DNA from: Nautilus pompilius
Taxonomy: Eukaryota; Mollusca; Cephalopoda; Nautilida; Nautilidae
Length of the DNA stretch: 64,000 nt
Reading direction: 5' to 3'
NCBI GenBank assembly: GCA_018389105.1
Contig: JACATO010001069.1
Span: forward strand, 310,001 to 374,000
How positions within the stretch are numbered: position 1 is the first letter of the stretch; the number at the start of each line of letters is the position of its first letter. The notes beneath the pieces are model-generated. The model searched no databases, had not been told where the DNA came from, and was given only the letters and a program-made list of their open reading frames with translations. Below are positions 37,933 through 52,500 of this stretch, piece by piece. The position numbers and the translations under genes were made by a program.

Positions 37933-38842
37933 GCTTACAGCAGACAATTCTTCCCGCACAAACCGAGTCAGCAACTGCCACTAAGTCAACATTCAAAATG
38001 TACTGGCTCTTTAGCCTCTACCCCAAAATCATCTCGAAAACACGTGAATGCGTGAACCGACAAAAAATTACTTTTCTAACTCAAACTTATGAAGGCATTT
38101 TAACAATTTAGGCTAAAAGAATTAAATTTGATAAAATTTTTATCATTTTAATTTTTAATGTCTTCAGATCTCCATTTCGTTGAATGATCGGAACCTGTAG
38201 CTACATTACGTCATGGTATAGGGAAATCCCATTAATAATTAAAATAAAGGTAAATCTAATATTATTATACCCAATTTTGAATAAAATTTGTTTATGAGTA
38301 AATAGATCGAGTTATATTAGAATATACACTGTTTTGTCTGTTGTTATAAGGTTAATATAAGTGTTTATTAGGTACGTATTGCACCCCTTAAGTCAACTTT
38401 ACTGTTTAATTTAATATCAAAATATTAATATTCTGTAAACTGTCGTTGTTTTTAAATACGAAATTTACCCCTGAGTAAAATGACTATTAATAACAAACAA
38501 AAAAATGTAGAAAATACTTGATGTTTTTTATTATTCCAATTACTCACGATTTCCTCCCACGTTACGATCTTCGATTGGAAGGGATAGAACCAATGCCATG
38601 TTCAAAAGATAATTAGGTGGAGTCATGAGAACTAGTTAACTAAACAGTTCTCAAATGTTGTGATGGTTTCCTGCTTCCTTATAAACTCTGGATTATATTA
38701 TGGTATTGATAACAACAAAATGCCATGAAATCTTTTTATTTCCAATTAATTTTGAAGCTCCAAAACTGCAAACAGGTCTACAGCAATATTAACAACTGAT
38801 TAATTTCAATTTATTCAGGATCTTGGAAAGGTGACCACTGAT

Positions 38843-41800
38843 CTACAGCTGTCCACATTCAGCAATGATAACCTTTTTATGTGGCTTACTGCTATCCTTA
38901 GACACCAGCCCTTCCATCTTCTCTACATATTTGTAGCCCTCAACCACTTTTCCAAAGACAACATGTTTTCCATCTTGCCTGGAAAAAAAACAAAACTAAA
39001 AGGTGACTATAGAAAGGATATTCCAATTGCATAGTGTCTGATAATCATGATCTTTTAATACTAACAATAGAAATAATTAGCTGATTTGTATTCCATGAAA
39101 GCAATTCCTATTGGTTTTATTGACACTGTATCAATAGTATTTATATTTTATTGGTATGCACTCCTACTTCAGCCGCATTATCACTGACCAAAACAGTTAC
39201 CACATTAGCAAAAAAATAAAATGAGAGTATAACACGCTGTATACATTGTTATCGGAATACAGTTGGATTAACCACCATATAAGAAAGCATTTGTCTATTC
39301 AGAACATTTATTTTCTTTGAAAGTCTTAAAACTTTGATGTTGTATTAGTTTATAGTAAACGGCTGTAATTATTCACAATCTTAACTTTCTATTGGTTTGA
39401 CTGATGTGTGTTAGATTGTTCATGTAGCAACAAAAAAAAAAAGGTACAAATATCAGTCTGATCTACAAAACAAAATACATGGATAAAAGGAGGCAAATGC
39501 AATAATAAATATTTGCTTTTTGTTTTGGGGGGTTGTAATTCTACATAAACTTGAGTCACCTGCATTCAGGAGATTGCCAAATTCATGAAGACTAGCTTTG
39601 CAAGTTCCAATACAGGATGCTAAGAACATTGCAAAAAAAGTTCAAATGCTAATGGGCTGACAGACATCCCACATAACAGTAATTATTGCCCACCAGCAAT
39701 GTTGGTAGTGGTTTGAGTTTAGATAACTACAGGACATTTTTGGCCATTTTCTCTTCAGACCAGTATATGGCATGCCATCATATCAGGATTGCTGTCATCA
39801 GGTGAAAATGGTTGGGCTTGTAGAAGCGATTTAGGATTGTTTTAAACCTTTAGCATACCATAGCATGTCTTCTGCATCTCATAGGACAAAGAGGAATGAC
39901 ATTTCAGCCAAGGTTTATGGTGGCAGTCTTATCAAGATGGCATGTCTCTATTTAGAGTTCCTCTATTATAGGAGCTGCAACATGTTAAAGATTTCCTAAT
40001 CCAGAAATGATGCCGAGAACTTAAAAAATTTATGTTTTCGTTACATGACTTAGACAACAGTCCAAGTGTTACAATTTTTACAAAATACCCAAGGAATTAG
40101 TTAATACTTCATTCAACATATGTTCAGTCTCGTGTATAAGAAAACGAGAACAAAAATGGCAACATAAATTAATGTTTTATCATAAATTACCATTGTAATG
40201 ACAATTATGTACATGATGGATTGTTAGTGCCACTAGATACATATTTTTATCTTAGAAGTTCAATATTTTATCAATTATTCAGCAAATGAATTCAGTTTTT
40301 CTTCATGAATTAATAAGAAAATTGTTTCAACTCAGAACATTTCTCATTGCTACATATTTTAACCATTAAAATACTAGATAATAGTTTTGTTTTCTGTCCA
40401 TGTGCATACATTAGCATGTTTATAAGTATTGCCAATGAAACTGATTTCATTTAGTTTGGTGGTGTTACTTAATCAAAAATTACATAGGTACTGTACAAAA
40501 ATTAAAATTAAAGATGGGTGCAGGTGAGTTATCTTGTCTTTGTGGTAGCTGTGATGGTGGTTCCTGATAGGTAAAGGACCCCTCCCCCATTTGCTCTCTG
40601 GCATGCCTTCTCAGAGTCTTCTGTACCAGCCTTGCTATGCACAGGGTTTCATTAGCATACTTTTATTGGGTTTTTTAATTTTTGATGAAGTTCAGTGCCT
40701 GTGGGGGGGGGTGGAATCTTGAGGGCTAAGATGGAAACTAACCCCTTAGGTCAGTTGTCAACCTCACAGTTCACCAGGGCCAACATCAAGCAATCTCATG
40801 ATTCTGCAAAGCCAGAGATGTCCCAAAACATCTGCACAAGATCAAAAAGAAACTAATTTTGTATCAATTTAGGTCTGTATAATACATAAAATTTGGATAA
40901 TAGCTATGCTAAATCAGTTTTAATATACTCTTAAAAATAAAATAAAATAAATAAGTAACAAGCATTTCCATGCCCACAGTGTCTGTATGGTACTTTGTTC
41001 AAGCAACTGCTCATATTCTGAAAGGGACCAAAGAAACCCACTCATGACATCACACGTACAACATACAATGTTATAGCCATCTTCTCTGGAACTGAGACTC
41101 ACACATGCAAATGAACCATCATCATTTTCTCTATAAACTGGCTGCACATGGTGTAAGTCAGCTTAAGAATGCCTAGATGTCATTTAATACCAAATGAGGT
41201 GGTTCTTCATCTGGATGTTTCAAGGAGAAATGTAAGACTGCTGTTGCTTCACAGTAAAATATTCAATGCAATACTCTTGAGTACCATCAGATTGGCCAGT
41301 TCATGGAGAAACCCCATTTGTGGTCCAAGGGTTACAATAATCCCCTCCCTGTGAGAATTACCATGTCATCCTTGCCAGAAGAAACAATTTTTTTTTTCTT
41401 TTTTAACACCACAATCTCTCCAAATGACCTCTGAAGAGCAGCCAAGCATAGAATTTTGACAAAGATTGCAACAGGTTTATGCTAGTGGTATGCTGCAGTC
41501 CAGAAAATATCTGCAGCATATTTCTCTAACATAGTAATATTGATAGCTAACATGTAATGGGTGACAAAACATCACAAATTGAGGTTGAACCATTGATGCC
41601 ATATTCTTTTCACTGAGGAATCTAGACACCAACAATGATGATTTGCTAACTGTTCTATTACTCAGCATTATCGATTTTACGCATGCTGCATGTTAGTGCT
41701 GCAATTCAGGTCCACAACACCACTTGCATGGTGTGGCCTGCATGATGTCCGGACTTAGAGGTGTGTTTGTGGTTGCCAAGTCTGCTTGCAATCTCCTGAG

Positions 41801-44433
41801 CAGCTGGAGGTGGTCCTGACTGAAGAATGAAGCAACATCTTACAGTGACAGCTGAATCATCTGATTTGGTTGATAGCAAGATGCGTATGGCCACATATGT
41901 TATTAAAACCTTCTCTGGCAATGTTAGTTTGTATGTGATCATTTTCAGACTGGCATCATTGCCATTTTACATGCTCATTGGAGTTGGCCAATTTGTTTTC
42001 AACAAAATATTTCACTTAGCTTGATGTTAGTGGGAGCTTTTTTTTTTATTAAATGGAGAGTTTAGATCAGTATGCAGGAAGGTCCTCTTCAACCAGAATA
42101 TGAACACGTGTGAACAAACTACCATACAGAAGGCTTACATATGATGCTTGTGGCTGTATGTGTGTGTGGGGTGTGTCGGGGAAGATGGAACTCATCCAGA
42201 TCTACTAAACTGCAGTCATAGCTGAATAACTTAAAAATTATTATTATTACTCTGAATGGGGGGCCCTTTATTTTTTTTCTTCCTGATTGTTGAAAATGTG
42301 TGAACACTCACCAGTCTGTTTTTGCAGTGCAGATGAAAAACTGAGAGCCATTTGTATTTTGTCCAGCATTGGCCATGGAAAGGATGCCTGGGGGGGAGTA
42401 AAAAAAAGAAAATTGAAAAATCTAAGTTTCCTTGCTAAGTGTGATACAAAAAAAAAAAAAACCAAATGATTAGTTATAACAAAATTAAAAAATTATCAAA
42501 AATCTTGACTTTTCTCTTACCTTCACCAGTGTGGGATAAAGTGAAATTTTCATCTGCAAATTTCTCGCCATAGATACTCTTTCCACCAGTGCCATTTCCT
42601 CTGGTAAAGTCACCTCCTTGGCACATGAACTTTGGAATTATACGATGAAAAGAGGATCCCTTATACCCAAAGCCTTTTTCTCCAGTGCAAAGAGCACGAA
42701 AATTCTCTAGAAACAAACATAAAAAAGGTTATTTACAATAATTGGCCTAACAAATACCAACAAGCTTTCAAAAATTCAAACACATCCATCACAAGCAGCT
42801 GTGCAAAAAGACAATTGATCTTTATTTTAAGAAAAGACAATAAGCTCAGAGCTTTCTAGAAAAACTACTATCATACAACTTGCTGTTGACATTCATTGTT
42901 GGATGTATAACTTTAATTTCCTTATATTTACTTGTGAGAATAAAAAAATTAATCATTAAAGTCCAAAAGATCCTAGACATGTTTATCTGCAAAGTGAACA
43001 TTTCTTTAGTAAATTCTAGTCATAAAAATGGCAACTATCTGTTTTTCTCTTTGTTTATTATTTACCGAGCCCTGCAAAAATAAACTTGAGTACTCCCTGA
43101 AGCAAAAGTAATTTTCAATGTGTCACTTATGTATATTTAAGAGTCATGAAGAATAACAAAAAATAAAATAAAAATCACATGGAATTAATATCCAGTAGCT
43201 TTTCATAGTGACTTATGAAGTGCAAGGACAAGCTGTAACAAGGATGCAATGAGAGTTTGTATGATAGCATGGTCCAAATTTTGCCAAAATTCAGTCCATT
43301 TTACCATCAGATGTACTACAAATATAGATGATCTTGTTTACTGCAGTTGGCTATCACAATTCATCAAGGCTGTTATTTTCCCAGAAACAAGTCTTTTCTG
43401 TCTCTTCAATAAGATGCTGACTTTTGAAATGCAGAAAATGTTTTGAACTGCATAACCTCTTGTTGAAAGAATGGAATAGATTATGAGAGAAGATGAATAA
43501 GCATGCAACAGAATTCAGACATCCCTCATTCAACAAGTCATTTGGGACACTGGAAAGGCTCTCTCCACAAACCATCACACTAAAACTATTGTATTGAAAT
43601 TCTTGACTGGCCTTTCTTGACAAATATGTTCATCTATCTAATGTGAATTGATGAAATTGAGACTTGTCAGAACAGGACAGATATCCAAAATATCATGGGT
43701 TTCTTTTTCATTTCCTGGCCCATGCAAACCTGTGCTTACATTGACTTTAAGCAGTGATTTTTGCCAAACCATGCATCCATTGTAGCCCAGTTTGTGCAAA
43801 TAGTAATGAGCTGTACATTGCAACACATCTATAGTATTGGCAATGTCTGCAAGCCTTGTGCATGAAATAGACTTCGTGTGACAAACAAGGGTTTATTTTT
43901 TTTTAGTGCTGTAACCATAGGATTACTGTCTTGGTCTATAGTTAGTTGCTCTTTCATTTGCCTGATGAAAATTAACAATGATATGCACCATCCTATTTAC
44001 AAGTCCAAATTCTGTGCTATCTGCCTCTCACTTTGATCAGTCTGATTTTCCAATCACTCTACTTTGTGAGAATGGTGATATATCCCAAACACTAACCATA
44101 CAAGTATCTTTAACATTATACAAGGTCCACTGTGTCATCAAGTGCTATTTATAGCTTGTGTGCACAGCTCCCTGGGTAAAACAGATCATGCGATTACTTT
44201 CATGGATGGTTATTTTATTGTGGAAGGGCTCTGTAGTTTTAAGTTTGATTAATTATTTTTACTGTGTGAAAATTTATTCCTCTTGTTTTGAAAAAATTTA
44301 TATTTATGTATGATGCATTGAAAATTTGAGTTATGTACAAAAATGTTACCATGGTTTTGGTGGTTTTGAAAATTAATTTGAAATATTAAAAGTGAAACTC
44401 ACCGACTGTCTTTGGAACTACATCATTACGCAG
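38843..44433 (-). CDS. Cyclophilin A-like peptidyl-prolyl cis-trans isomerase, copy 3 (first exon not found)
   Basis: Four exons on the minus strand: 44433-44403 (31 bp), 42706-42521 (186 bp), 42387-42312 (76 bp) and 38978-38843 (136 bp, ends AECGQL-TAG). Unlike copies 1 and 2, all four read through without a break. Splice sites are GT-AG and phases match the family. R55, F60, M61, Q63, F113, W121 and H126 are kept. Two usually conserved positions differ: AGPNTNGS reads AGQNTNGS (P105Q), and the residue after W121 is Q instead of L (WQDGKH; L122Q). The C-terminal half ([20 protein letters not shown]) is distinct from the other copies. I could not find an exon with a start codon and FFDI-type strand between 44434 and 53000, so the 5' end is missing, very divergent, or lies elsewhere. 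AATAAA candidates are at 38815-38810 and 38740-38735. Confidence 0.88.
39000..42300 (-). other. Last intron of cyclophilin copy 3
   Basis: A 3.3-kb intron between the 76-bp exon and the last exon. Open frames in it (for example 41147-40920 minus, 41827-42024 plus) match nothing I recognise. Confidence 0.5.
43130..44330 (-). mobile_element. Tc1-like transposon remnant in intron of cyclophilin copy 3
   Basis: At 43826-43640 on the minus strand [18 protein letters not shown] closely follows the Tc1 transposase pattern LHKLGYxGRVARxKPLL, and a worn SVMVCG (Tc1 GGGSVMVWG box) follows near 43570. The rest is broken by stops. Possible ends are suggested by attttcaatg at about 43111 and its inverted counterpart cattgaaaat near 44320, but the terminal repeats are too worn to fix the borders. 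It fills most of the intron between the 31-bp and 186-bp exons. Confidence 0.7.
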
Positions 44434-47400
44434 CTGAAATAAAAATTGTCAGTTTTTAGGAAGGTGTCATAAAAGCATAAAAATATTTAATTATACAATA
44501 ACTAAGTAAGAACGTTAACTAAAATAATTTATAATTTTCCAAAAAAATTCCAGTCGAGTAAATAAGAAAACTGAAAGCAGGTTCTAAAATAGTATTGCAA
44601 TGCATAGTTTATTTTTTTAAATATATATACTTACAAAATGTGCATATAGATGTTTATCTCTTATTGTTTCACTCATTTCAAATGCAGTGAAAGAAGCAAA
44701 AAACAAAACATTAATATCATCATTTTAAGTGTTTTTATTAGCTATAATGGTTTCCCTCCCACCTTGTATATTTTAACCAGGACATTTTAAAAAGCAAGAA
44801 ATAATTTGTCCTCCATTAAAATCCATATTGTACCACACTGCTATATTTACTTAACTATTATTGTAAATTTTTTCTTTCTCATGTACAGATATTTAAGTGG
44901 AAAAGTTTCGTAATTTAAAATAGGGTTGAGATTACTTATTAAATAAAGATTCCTGACTGAATTTGAATTTTAGAATATTTAAAGGACCAGATCTTATAAA
45001 CATGTCCAGACAAACTCTTATCCATCAGTCACAATTTTACTATTGAAACTTCAAATCCAGTGTTAAATTTGAAACTTGAACTAATGACCTCTTCTTCCTG
45101 AATAATTTGGCAGATAGTTATGTGATTTTCTGAAGGCAATAACAACAAAAAAGCTGAAATGTTAACAGTCTATCAACACAGAACAACAAGAAATCCCAGA
45201 TTGCTTCCTCTTGAGCTATAAGCTGGAGTATGAGATGGTGAGGACTGTCTTGCAGACTTTGTTTTATCTTTTACACTTGAAAAATAACAATCAGCAGCAG
45301 AACTGGGTTTAAAAAGTGCCAAGGAAGAAATCAATTAGCTAATGAAAACCAGGACATAGAATTAAACTGGAACAGACTCACATCTGACAAAGGTGAGGTG
45401 GAGTATTGGTGAGAAAGACAACCTACCTTACTGGAAATGGTACACACTAACTATAATCTTTAGGCAACTCTGTAATTGAAAAGGTCATCAAAAGATTAAT
45501 CCATGAGAATAACATTGAACAAAGAGGTGTATCTGTGCTGCAAAAACAATGGCATTGTGTCAAGAACGAGAAACCAGGTTATCCAGCAGTGCATCATAAC
45601 TCCACTGGTTTCCATTATAACAACATCACCATTGTTTCTCTTGAAACATTTTGAAATAAACAGGATTATATTAATATGTTGTAGCTATCAATCATTCTAT
45701 GAAATATGTGAAAGCATAACATCACCAAAAATAACTTCAGAAAACTTATTTAAAAAAAAAAAACATCTGAGAATTTTATTTTAAAATTTGAGTAACTTTG
45801 TAAAAACCACAATAAAAGATGAGTATGAAAATTACCTATGTAATAAGATCAGCAGTGTATCTTCCACAAGGAATTAGTCACAGTCTAACAGAACTTTCTT
45901 GAGAGAGCTGACAGAGTTGCATCAAGATAAAAGCATCTGGCAACAATGTTAGTACCATGGTGTGCTCACAACTGCACAAATATTGAAACAAATAGTTATT
46001 TGTGTCTGTCTTCTCTTTTCTTTTTCTCTACTTGGACAGTCCAGTCAAAGACTTCCAAATGAATTAATTTTTAGTACCAAAAAAGATATTGATTATCACC
46101 AGGATGTACAGAAGTGAAGCAGAAACAATGCTTGTAGAGTAGAAAATAGCATCCAATAAAAGCAACCAGTTTAAAAAGGTGCTAGAACAAAATAACAAGT
46201 GGATCAGTACTCAAGGATAGTTTGTAAAATAGTGAAGCATTTAAGCAGACTCCATTCTTTGGTCTTAGACATGAGGCTAAAACAAAAACAAACACTTTAT
46301 CACAATCTCATGTTAAAAGCAGAGTTGTTGTTGCAGCTATCATTCAATGTTCTCCAAAAGTTACAGAAAAACAAAAAAAAAAAACTTGTTGCCTGAACTT
46401 CAAATGGTGAGTAATACCTCAGGCACAGATTTTCCATACAGGGTGGACCACTAATTAGGACCTTACAGTTTTGTCAACAATAAATATGTTGAGAACGAGA
46501 AAGCAGCGCCAGAAACTGGCTATCATGTTCAGCTACTGAAGTACAAGTAAACATGCAAGCTCTGATTGGCTCCCACAATTTTCTAAAAGAGATTACGATA
46601 AAGATGCAGTGCAAGATCATCTTTCAAAGTGGTGCTATAAGTAATGCCTTTTTAGATGATCATGTTAAGTTACCAATTCCTTGATGGTTTAAAAACCATT
46701 AGTGTACACTATATGCCAACAAAACTGATCTGCATATATTTTATGATACACTAAATATTCCAGAACAGGCATGAAAATATGAAGTGGCTGAAAGTGAAAG
46801 AAAAATTAACAAATACAGCTTAAATTGTAGTGTTGTAATAGGCAGAAAATGATGACAAAGTGAACACATATATCATGTACAAGATATGTAGTTACTTTAC
46901 TGACTTAAAATCTATCTAGTAATTGATTAGCAGTTTCATGGATAAAGGAGGACTGACTAAGGAATTGGCTACCTAAATAATACTAATATAGATATTTACC
47001 ACAGATTAGCTAGTCCGCTTCATGGTATCATTAGCTGTCCTCTACAGTATGAAAACCCATCCATTATGTATGTCCACATGCATTGTTAAAATTATCTAGC
47101 CATTATTTTACAATTTTTATTTTTTTAGCAAAGGGCAGTGCAGCTAAGGACTGGGTTCAAGATATCTCAAAATTATCTTTAATTAACAGGAAGACAGAGA
47201 AACCCTGCATAGCAAGGCCGACATAATAAACCAGACTTACACCCATCTTATCCTGATTAGACCAAAGGGTTAAGCTCTCAGCAATTTGTGCTTGCCTTTT
47301 TGAACTCCAGAATTGATGCCAAAAAGAATAGCATTAAAAAGCACCCGTATCAAAAACTTCTAACTACTTTTGGAAAGAACACCACAGTGCCCCAATTATC

Positions 47401-49585
47401 TTTGTTTCATAAATATTTTGTTATTGTTAATTGTCATAATCACTGACATGCAGTGAACAAATTCTGGTTGGAATTTGTATACACAATAATGTACCCACAA
47501 GGGAGTAACTTTAACATACTAAGCACATGTTAGAAATTTATTTCACAGATCTGGGAGAGTTGTATTAAAGATAAACAAATCAACAGCATGCAAATCTTGT
47601 AAAAATAAATATTAATATGGAATGTAAATTTTAAGCAGACCATCCTGTAGCAGTAGTGAGTAGTCAGCAGCCTACTACTACTCAGAGGGGACTTTTTCAG
47701 CAGGGAAACAGGCAGACAGTTAAGATGATCTCTGCTAATCAGCTCCCTTTGGTGATATACAAAGTTTCTGAACCTCACTGGAGAAAATGAGAGACTACAA
47801 TTTTCTTTCAGTGTTTGAACAATTTGGTGCTTAATCCGAAACCCTCAAGAGATATAATACTTGTTTTAATTTTTCAAATTATTCTTCTTTGAGACCAAAT
47901 ATAAGCGAAACGTTCTGTACAAATCGCAAACTCTGGTTAGGTTTACTTTAATACAGATTAGATTGGTGTCATTTTTATCACACACAAAACAACATTATAG
48001 ACATTGCAGCAGGAAAAGGGACAAACGGGGACTCAAACTACGCCAGAACACTGGTGCAGCATTTTCCCACAGTGGATAGCACATTGAACTAGTAACTGCA
48101 GATTTTTGAAAGGTTAAACTTATCAGCCTGTTTTTTTTTTTTTATTTTTTAAAACTAATGTTCGTGTATTTAATGCTAAGTTGTATAGTCGCATTCTAAT
48201 ATTTTAAAGATTAATTAGAAAGCTGACCACAATAATGAAGTCTGAAACCCTAATCTCACGAGAAATTGTTGAATCATCTAATTTGTACAACTTGACATTT
48301 CATGTGCTACATACCAATTTTTTTTTGTTTTACTCAATCCATGCAATTTTTCACCCAACTCGAATTTAGTTTAATACAAAGAGGTGAAGTGTTTGATTTT
48401 GATATCTTTAAAAAATTATATTACCAGTTAAGTTTATACAAGAGGAAAAGAAATTAGAGAAATCGTTTAACAACTTTTTTTTGCGGGCTAAAATTTTAAA
48501 CTAAGATTGCAAGGGAAGTAACTCTGTGACAACTGTTTTATATTTTTGTCAGTATTATCATCACGTAGTGTCTCGTAATATACGTCTGTAAAGACTCCCC
48601 ATTACTCATGTATTGTACTTTTAGCAGTTTCTTAAGTTCGTGTCTACAATGAATTAACCCAGTTCTATTTTATGAAATAAACTATGAGCGATTAAGTTTG
48701 TTAATATGGAAAACACTTTCATCTCAAAGAATCAGGGGAAAATAGTTGTAAATAAAAACTGAATTTATTAGAAGGGAATCTGCATACTTGAAAAAATGTT
48801 TTACGTTGCTGCCTATATATGTGAATTAATTACGATTACTGATGAACTAGTTAACTAGAAAAAATAAAAAGGCAGCTTTTTTGGACAAAAGAACAACTTT
48901 AACTCCTTAATTTAGCAATGAAAATAAAAAAAAAATAAATTTAAAATCTCTACTTGGTAAACATATACATATGGTAGAAGGCTATTCTACCCCATGTTAA
49001 TATGTACAGTTATGGAATAAAATGTATAAATGTACAATTAACAGGATTTTTTAAATGTTAAGTATTCTCTGGGTAATGACAGGACCACTAATAGTTAAGA
49101 TATATTTCTGCACACCTATTTGTTCAGTCTTTCATTGAACTATGTTCAAGTAATCTGCATGGCCACTTAATAGCACCACCAATGGTCTCTCATTTAGAAG
49201 TCTTCAGAAGCAGAAGTGGTTTTTTGTGATATCAAGATAATAGAATGCCACTGTTTTCATTATTAAAGGCCTGTTGTGCATCTGAAAAGTCCCATCCTAG
49301 CGCTGCAGTGTGCACAGGAATGAGATTTAATTCTGCAGAAAAGCCCCATAACAACATCTGTACTTGTAACACAGTAAGCCAGAACTAGTATAGAAAAGTA
49401 AAAACCCTGTCATGAGTAATCCTTGGGGACCAGAATCTAAATGCACCAGTTTTGTTTGGTCAAAATGCCAAGTAGGGAACCAGAAAGACTTTTCCATATT
49501 AGTCCCAGTATTTTCTAAAAACATGGAATTCTGAAATGCAAACAGGTTGTCTGATTAATGACAAAACACATTTTTTTCATCTATA
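44434..49585. other. Stretch without a recognised gene
   Basis: This is where the first exon of cyclophilin copy 3 would be expected. I searched for a short exon encoding Met followed by an FFDI-like strand and a GR-V/I-F end with a donor, and found none. No RNA gene or further transposon can be supported. Confidence 0.5.
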
Positions 49586-49593
49586 CTCTACAT
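49586..49593 (+). repeat. Left target-site duplication of the hAT element
   Basis: ctctacat, matched by ctctacac at 52920-52927 with one difference. Confidence 0.75.
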
Positions 49594-52500
49594 CAGTGAT
49601 CCTCAAACTGTGGATCACGAGCATCTTTGAGGGAGACGTCGCAAAACTTTTTAAAAACATTGCCTCAGGTATGATAGTTCGGCTCAGACTTATGAGCTTA
49701 TGAATCAGTTTTCCACCTGCTTCCTTTTCTTAGCAGAGGCACAAGGGTTCTATAAACCACCAACAATATTGCATTCTTTACATTATTTTGAAATGCTTTT
49801 ATTATACTCGCATTCCCCGACATTGCCACGTCTCGCGCTGCCAGTGATGTTGTAAAGGGAAAGAAATAAACTGAAAGTAATATATTCATATTTCTGGGGG
49901 CTACAGAATTGAAAAAAAACTCAAAGGAATATACTTATATTTCATATATTTCAAAGAAAATTTTAAACAACAACAACTATTATTAAACATGCATGCTTGG
50001 AAAATTCGGTAAATGTTTTATTATTAAACAAACAATTATTATTATCGAACATGAGTTTCTGCTGCATGTTTTTGGAAGCTGGAGGCAGTGAAAAATTCTA
50101 AAGACATGGATGATGAGCAACATGCATGGAACTCAAGAGGACTTAATAAATAATTCACATCTGGTCAAATTCTGGTGGAGATCCAGGCCACACCCTGAAA
50201 ACTTCTTCCATAAATCTGTAGAGTACTTTGATCTGGCCTCTCAGCACTATCCAATAAACTGGTGAATATAAAACAAGGGCATAACTTCCAGCTTCCAAAC
50301 ATAAGCGATGGAAACTAGTGTTGTTTAAGAATAATTATTGTTTGCTTAATAATAAAATATCTTTACCAACTTTTCTAGAAAATGAATGTTACTTTCAGTT
50401 TATTTCTTTCACTTTCATCCCAGTCATCAGCTGAAAGATTACCAAATATGGCAATTATTTGGCTAAATTTATCTGCTAAAATCTGCCATTGTGTCAAAAA
50501 CTTTGATAAAGTTTTGTAATTTGCTTTGATATGAACGTAATGTGTCGTGGATTGGGGTTTTTAACGCAATTAAAATGAACAAAACTCATTTCTGCAGAGA
50601 ATAACTGATGCCTATTGATCATGTGACAAGCAATTATTGGATATTGGCAATCGATTGACACTGAATTCTGATAGTCAGGTTAGACTTCTCTTGAAAACAT
50701 TCGCCCCCCCCCCCTGCTAGTGTGGCGTGTAGTACTATATCCAGTCTTCAGTGTGTCTGTAGAAGTGTACATGTTAGTAATGTTCAGTAGTTTTATCTGT
50801 TATTTTTCATTTTTTGCCTTTCAATGGAAGTATCTTTGTTGGGTATTAAGAGAAAAGCTAAAGATGACCAATCTACCGGTAGTCCTGATAAAAGCCAGCC
50901 AAAGTCAAGAAAGTATGATAAAAGTTACGTATCATCTGGTTTCATGGTGTTTCTGTTACTGGAGAAGAATGGCCTCATTGTGTTATTTGTCATAAAATGC
51001 TGTTTGCTGAGTATGAAGCCAAGCAATGACACCTAGAAGCAAGTCAAGCAGACTTAGCTAACAAACCTCGAGATTTTTTCATCCTTAGAGATGAAATGAA
51101 GCAACAAAACATGAGTCTAGTTAAATGTATTTGTCCCTTCGAAATCACTTTTAGCTTCTTATCAAGTTGCATACAAAATTCCCCAGTGCAAAAAGCCCCA
51201 CACAATTGGAGAAAATCTAATTCTTCCAGCAGCTATTGATATGGTTACAACTGTTGGGGGAAGTCAAGTGCCAACTAGCTTTTAAGTATCCCTTTGTCTA
51301 ATGACAGTTTCCTGCCGAATCACAGATATAGCAAAGGATCTAAATGAGCAACTAATTGAAAAGATAAGAAACAAACCATTTGCCATTCAGATAGATGAGG
51401 CCACAGATAAAGGATGCTCATTTAATAACATACGCTAGATTTGTTGAGCAAAATAGATGAGGATTTATTCTTCTGTAAAGAAATTACAAGGATGAACAAA
51501 GCTGAGGACCTTTTCAGTATTAATGATAGCTATATAAATGCAAATCTCTTAGTGGTCAAACTGCATGGGGATATGCACCAACGGAGCACACTCTGTCAGG
51601 CTGTCACTGAGGACTTCAGGCTTTAATACACCGAAAATTTCCTAGTGCTGTTTAGACACACTGTACAATACACAGGCAAGCTCTTGCTATGAAAGATTTG
51701 AGCCCAGCATTGGAGGTTCTACAAACTGTAAATGTTGTGAACTATTTAAAAAACAGGCCTGTAAATGTGAGGGTGTTTGCAAAGTTTTGTGAAGAGATGG
51801 GTGCTGAACACATTTCTTTAATGTGAATCAAGATGGCTATCTCGGGGAAACATTTTTGAACTGAGACATGAACTTTACAAGCATTTAACTGTGAAAGGCA
51901 TAGTAGTGCACATGTTTATTGACTGTAATTTCAATATGCAGTTACTCTTAATACCTCATTGCAAGGTGGTGATAACAAAATTCTTCAACTCAATGACAAA
52001 TTAAAATCAATTATTAGGAAAGTTGAAGTGTGGCAGAGTAAAATGGAAAATGCAAATTTAGACTTGTTTCCTACTTTAAAACAATTTATTGAGAGCAGTA
52101 AGACACGAATTAGTGAAGATGTGAAAATTTGTATTTTACGTGACCTCTCTCCTCTAAAATTTCACTTTCATAACTATTTCCCAGATGTGGAAATAGAAAA
52201 ATTTGACTGGATAAGGAACCCAATCGATGCTAAACTGATAGCTGGTATACTCAACACTATCGAGGAGAAATTCATTGATGTCTCTGCTGACACTTCTTTA
52301 AAAATAAAATTCCCAACAATTTCTTTGGATCAGTGAGCAAAATCAGTACAAAGAATTAAGCGAGAAGGCTATGAGAATACTGATTCTGTTTGCAACATCC
52401 TATTTGTGCAAGTCAGGGTTTTCTACAGTTGCTGCAATAAAAAACAAATACTGATCCAAAATAAATGTGGAACGAGAAATGGGAGCAGCTGTCTCGAAAA

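Noticed and set aside
37933-37974. N-terminal extension of cyclophilin copy 2 (LTRFVREELSAVS)
   Set aside because: It also begins at TTG, not ATG. The Met at 37932 matches the usual start position in the family.
46436-46480. Sequence acagggtggaccactaatta, resembling a transposon tip
   Set aside because: I found no inverted partner, target duplication or coding remnant nearby.
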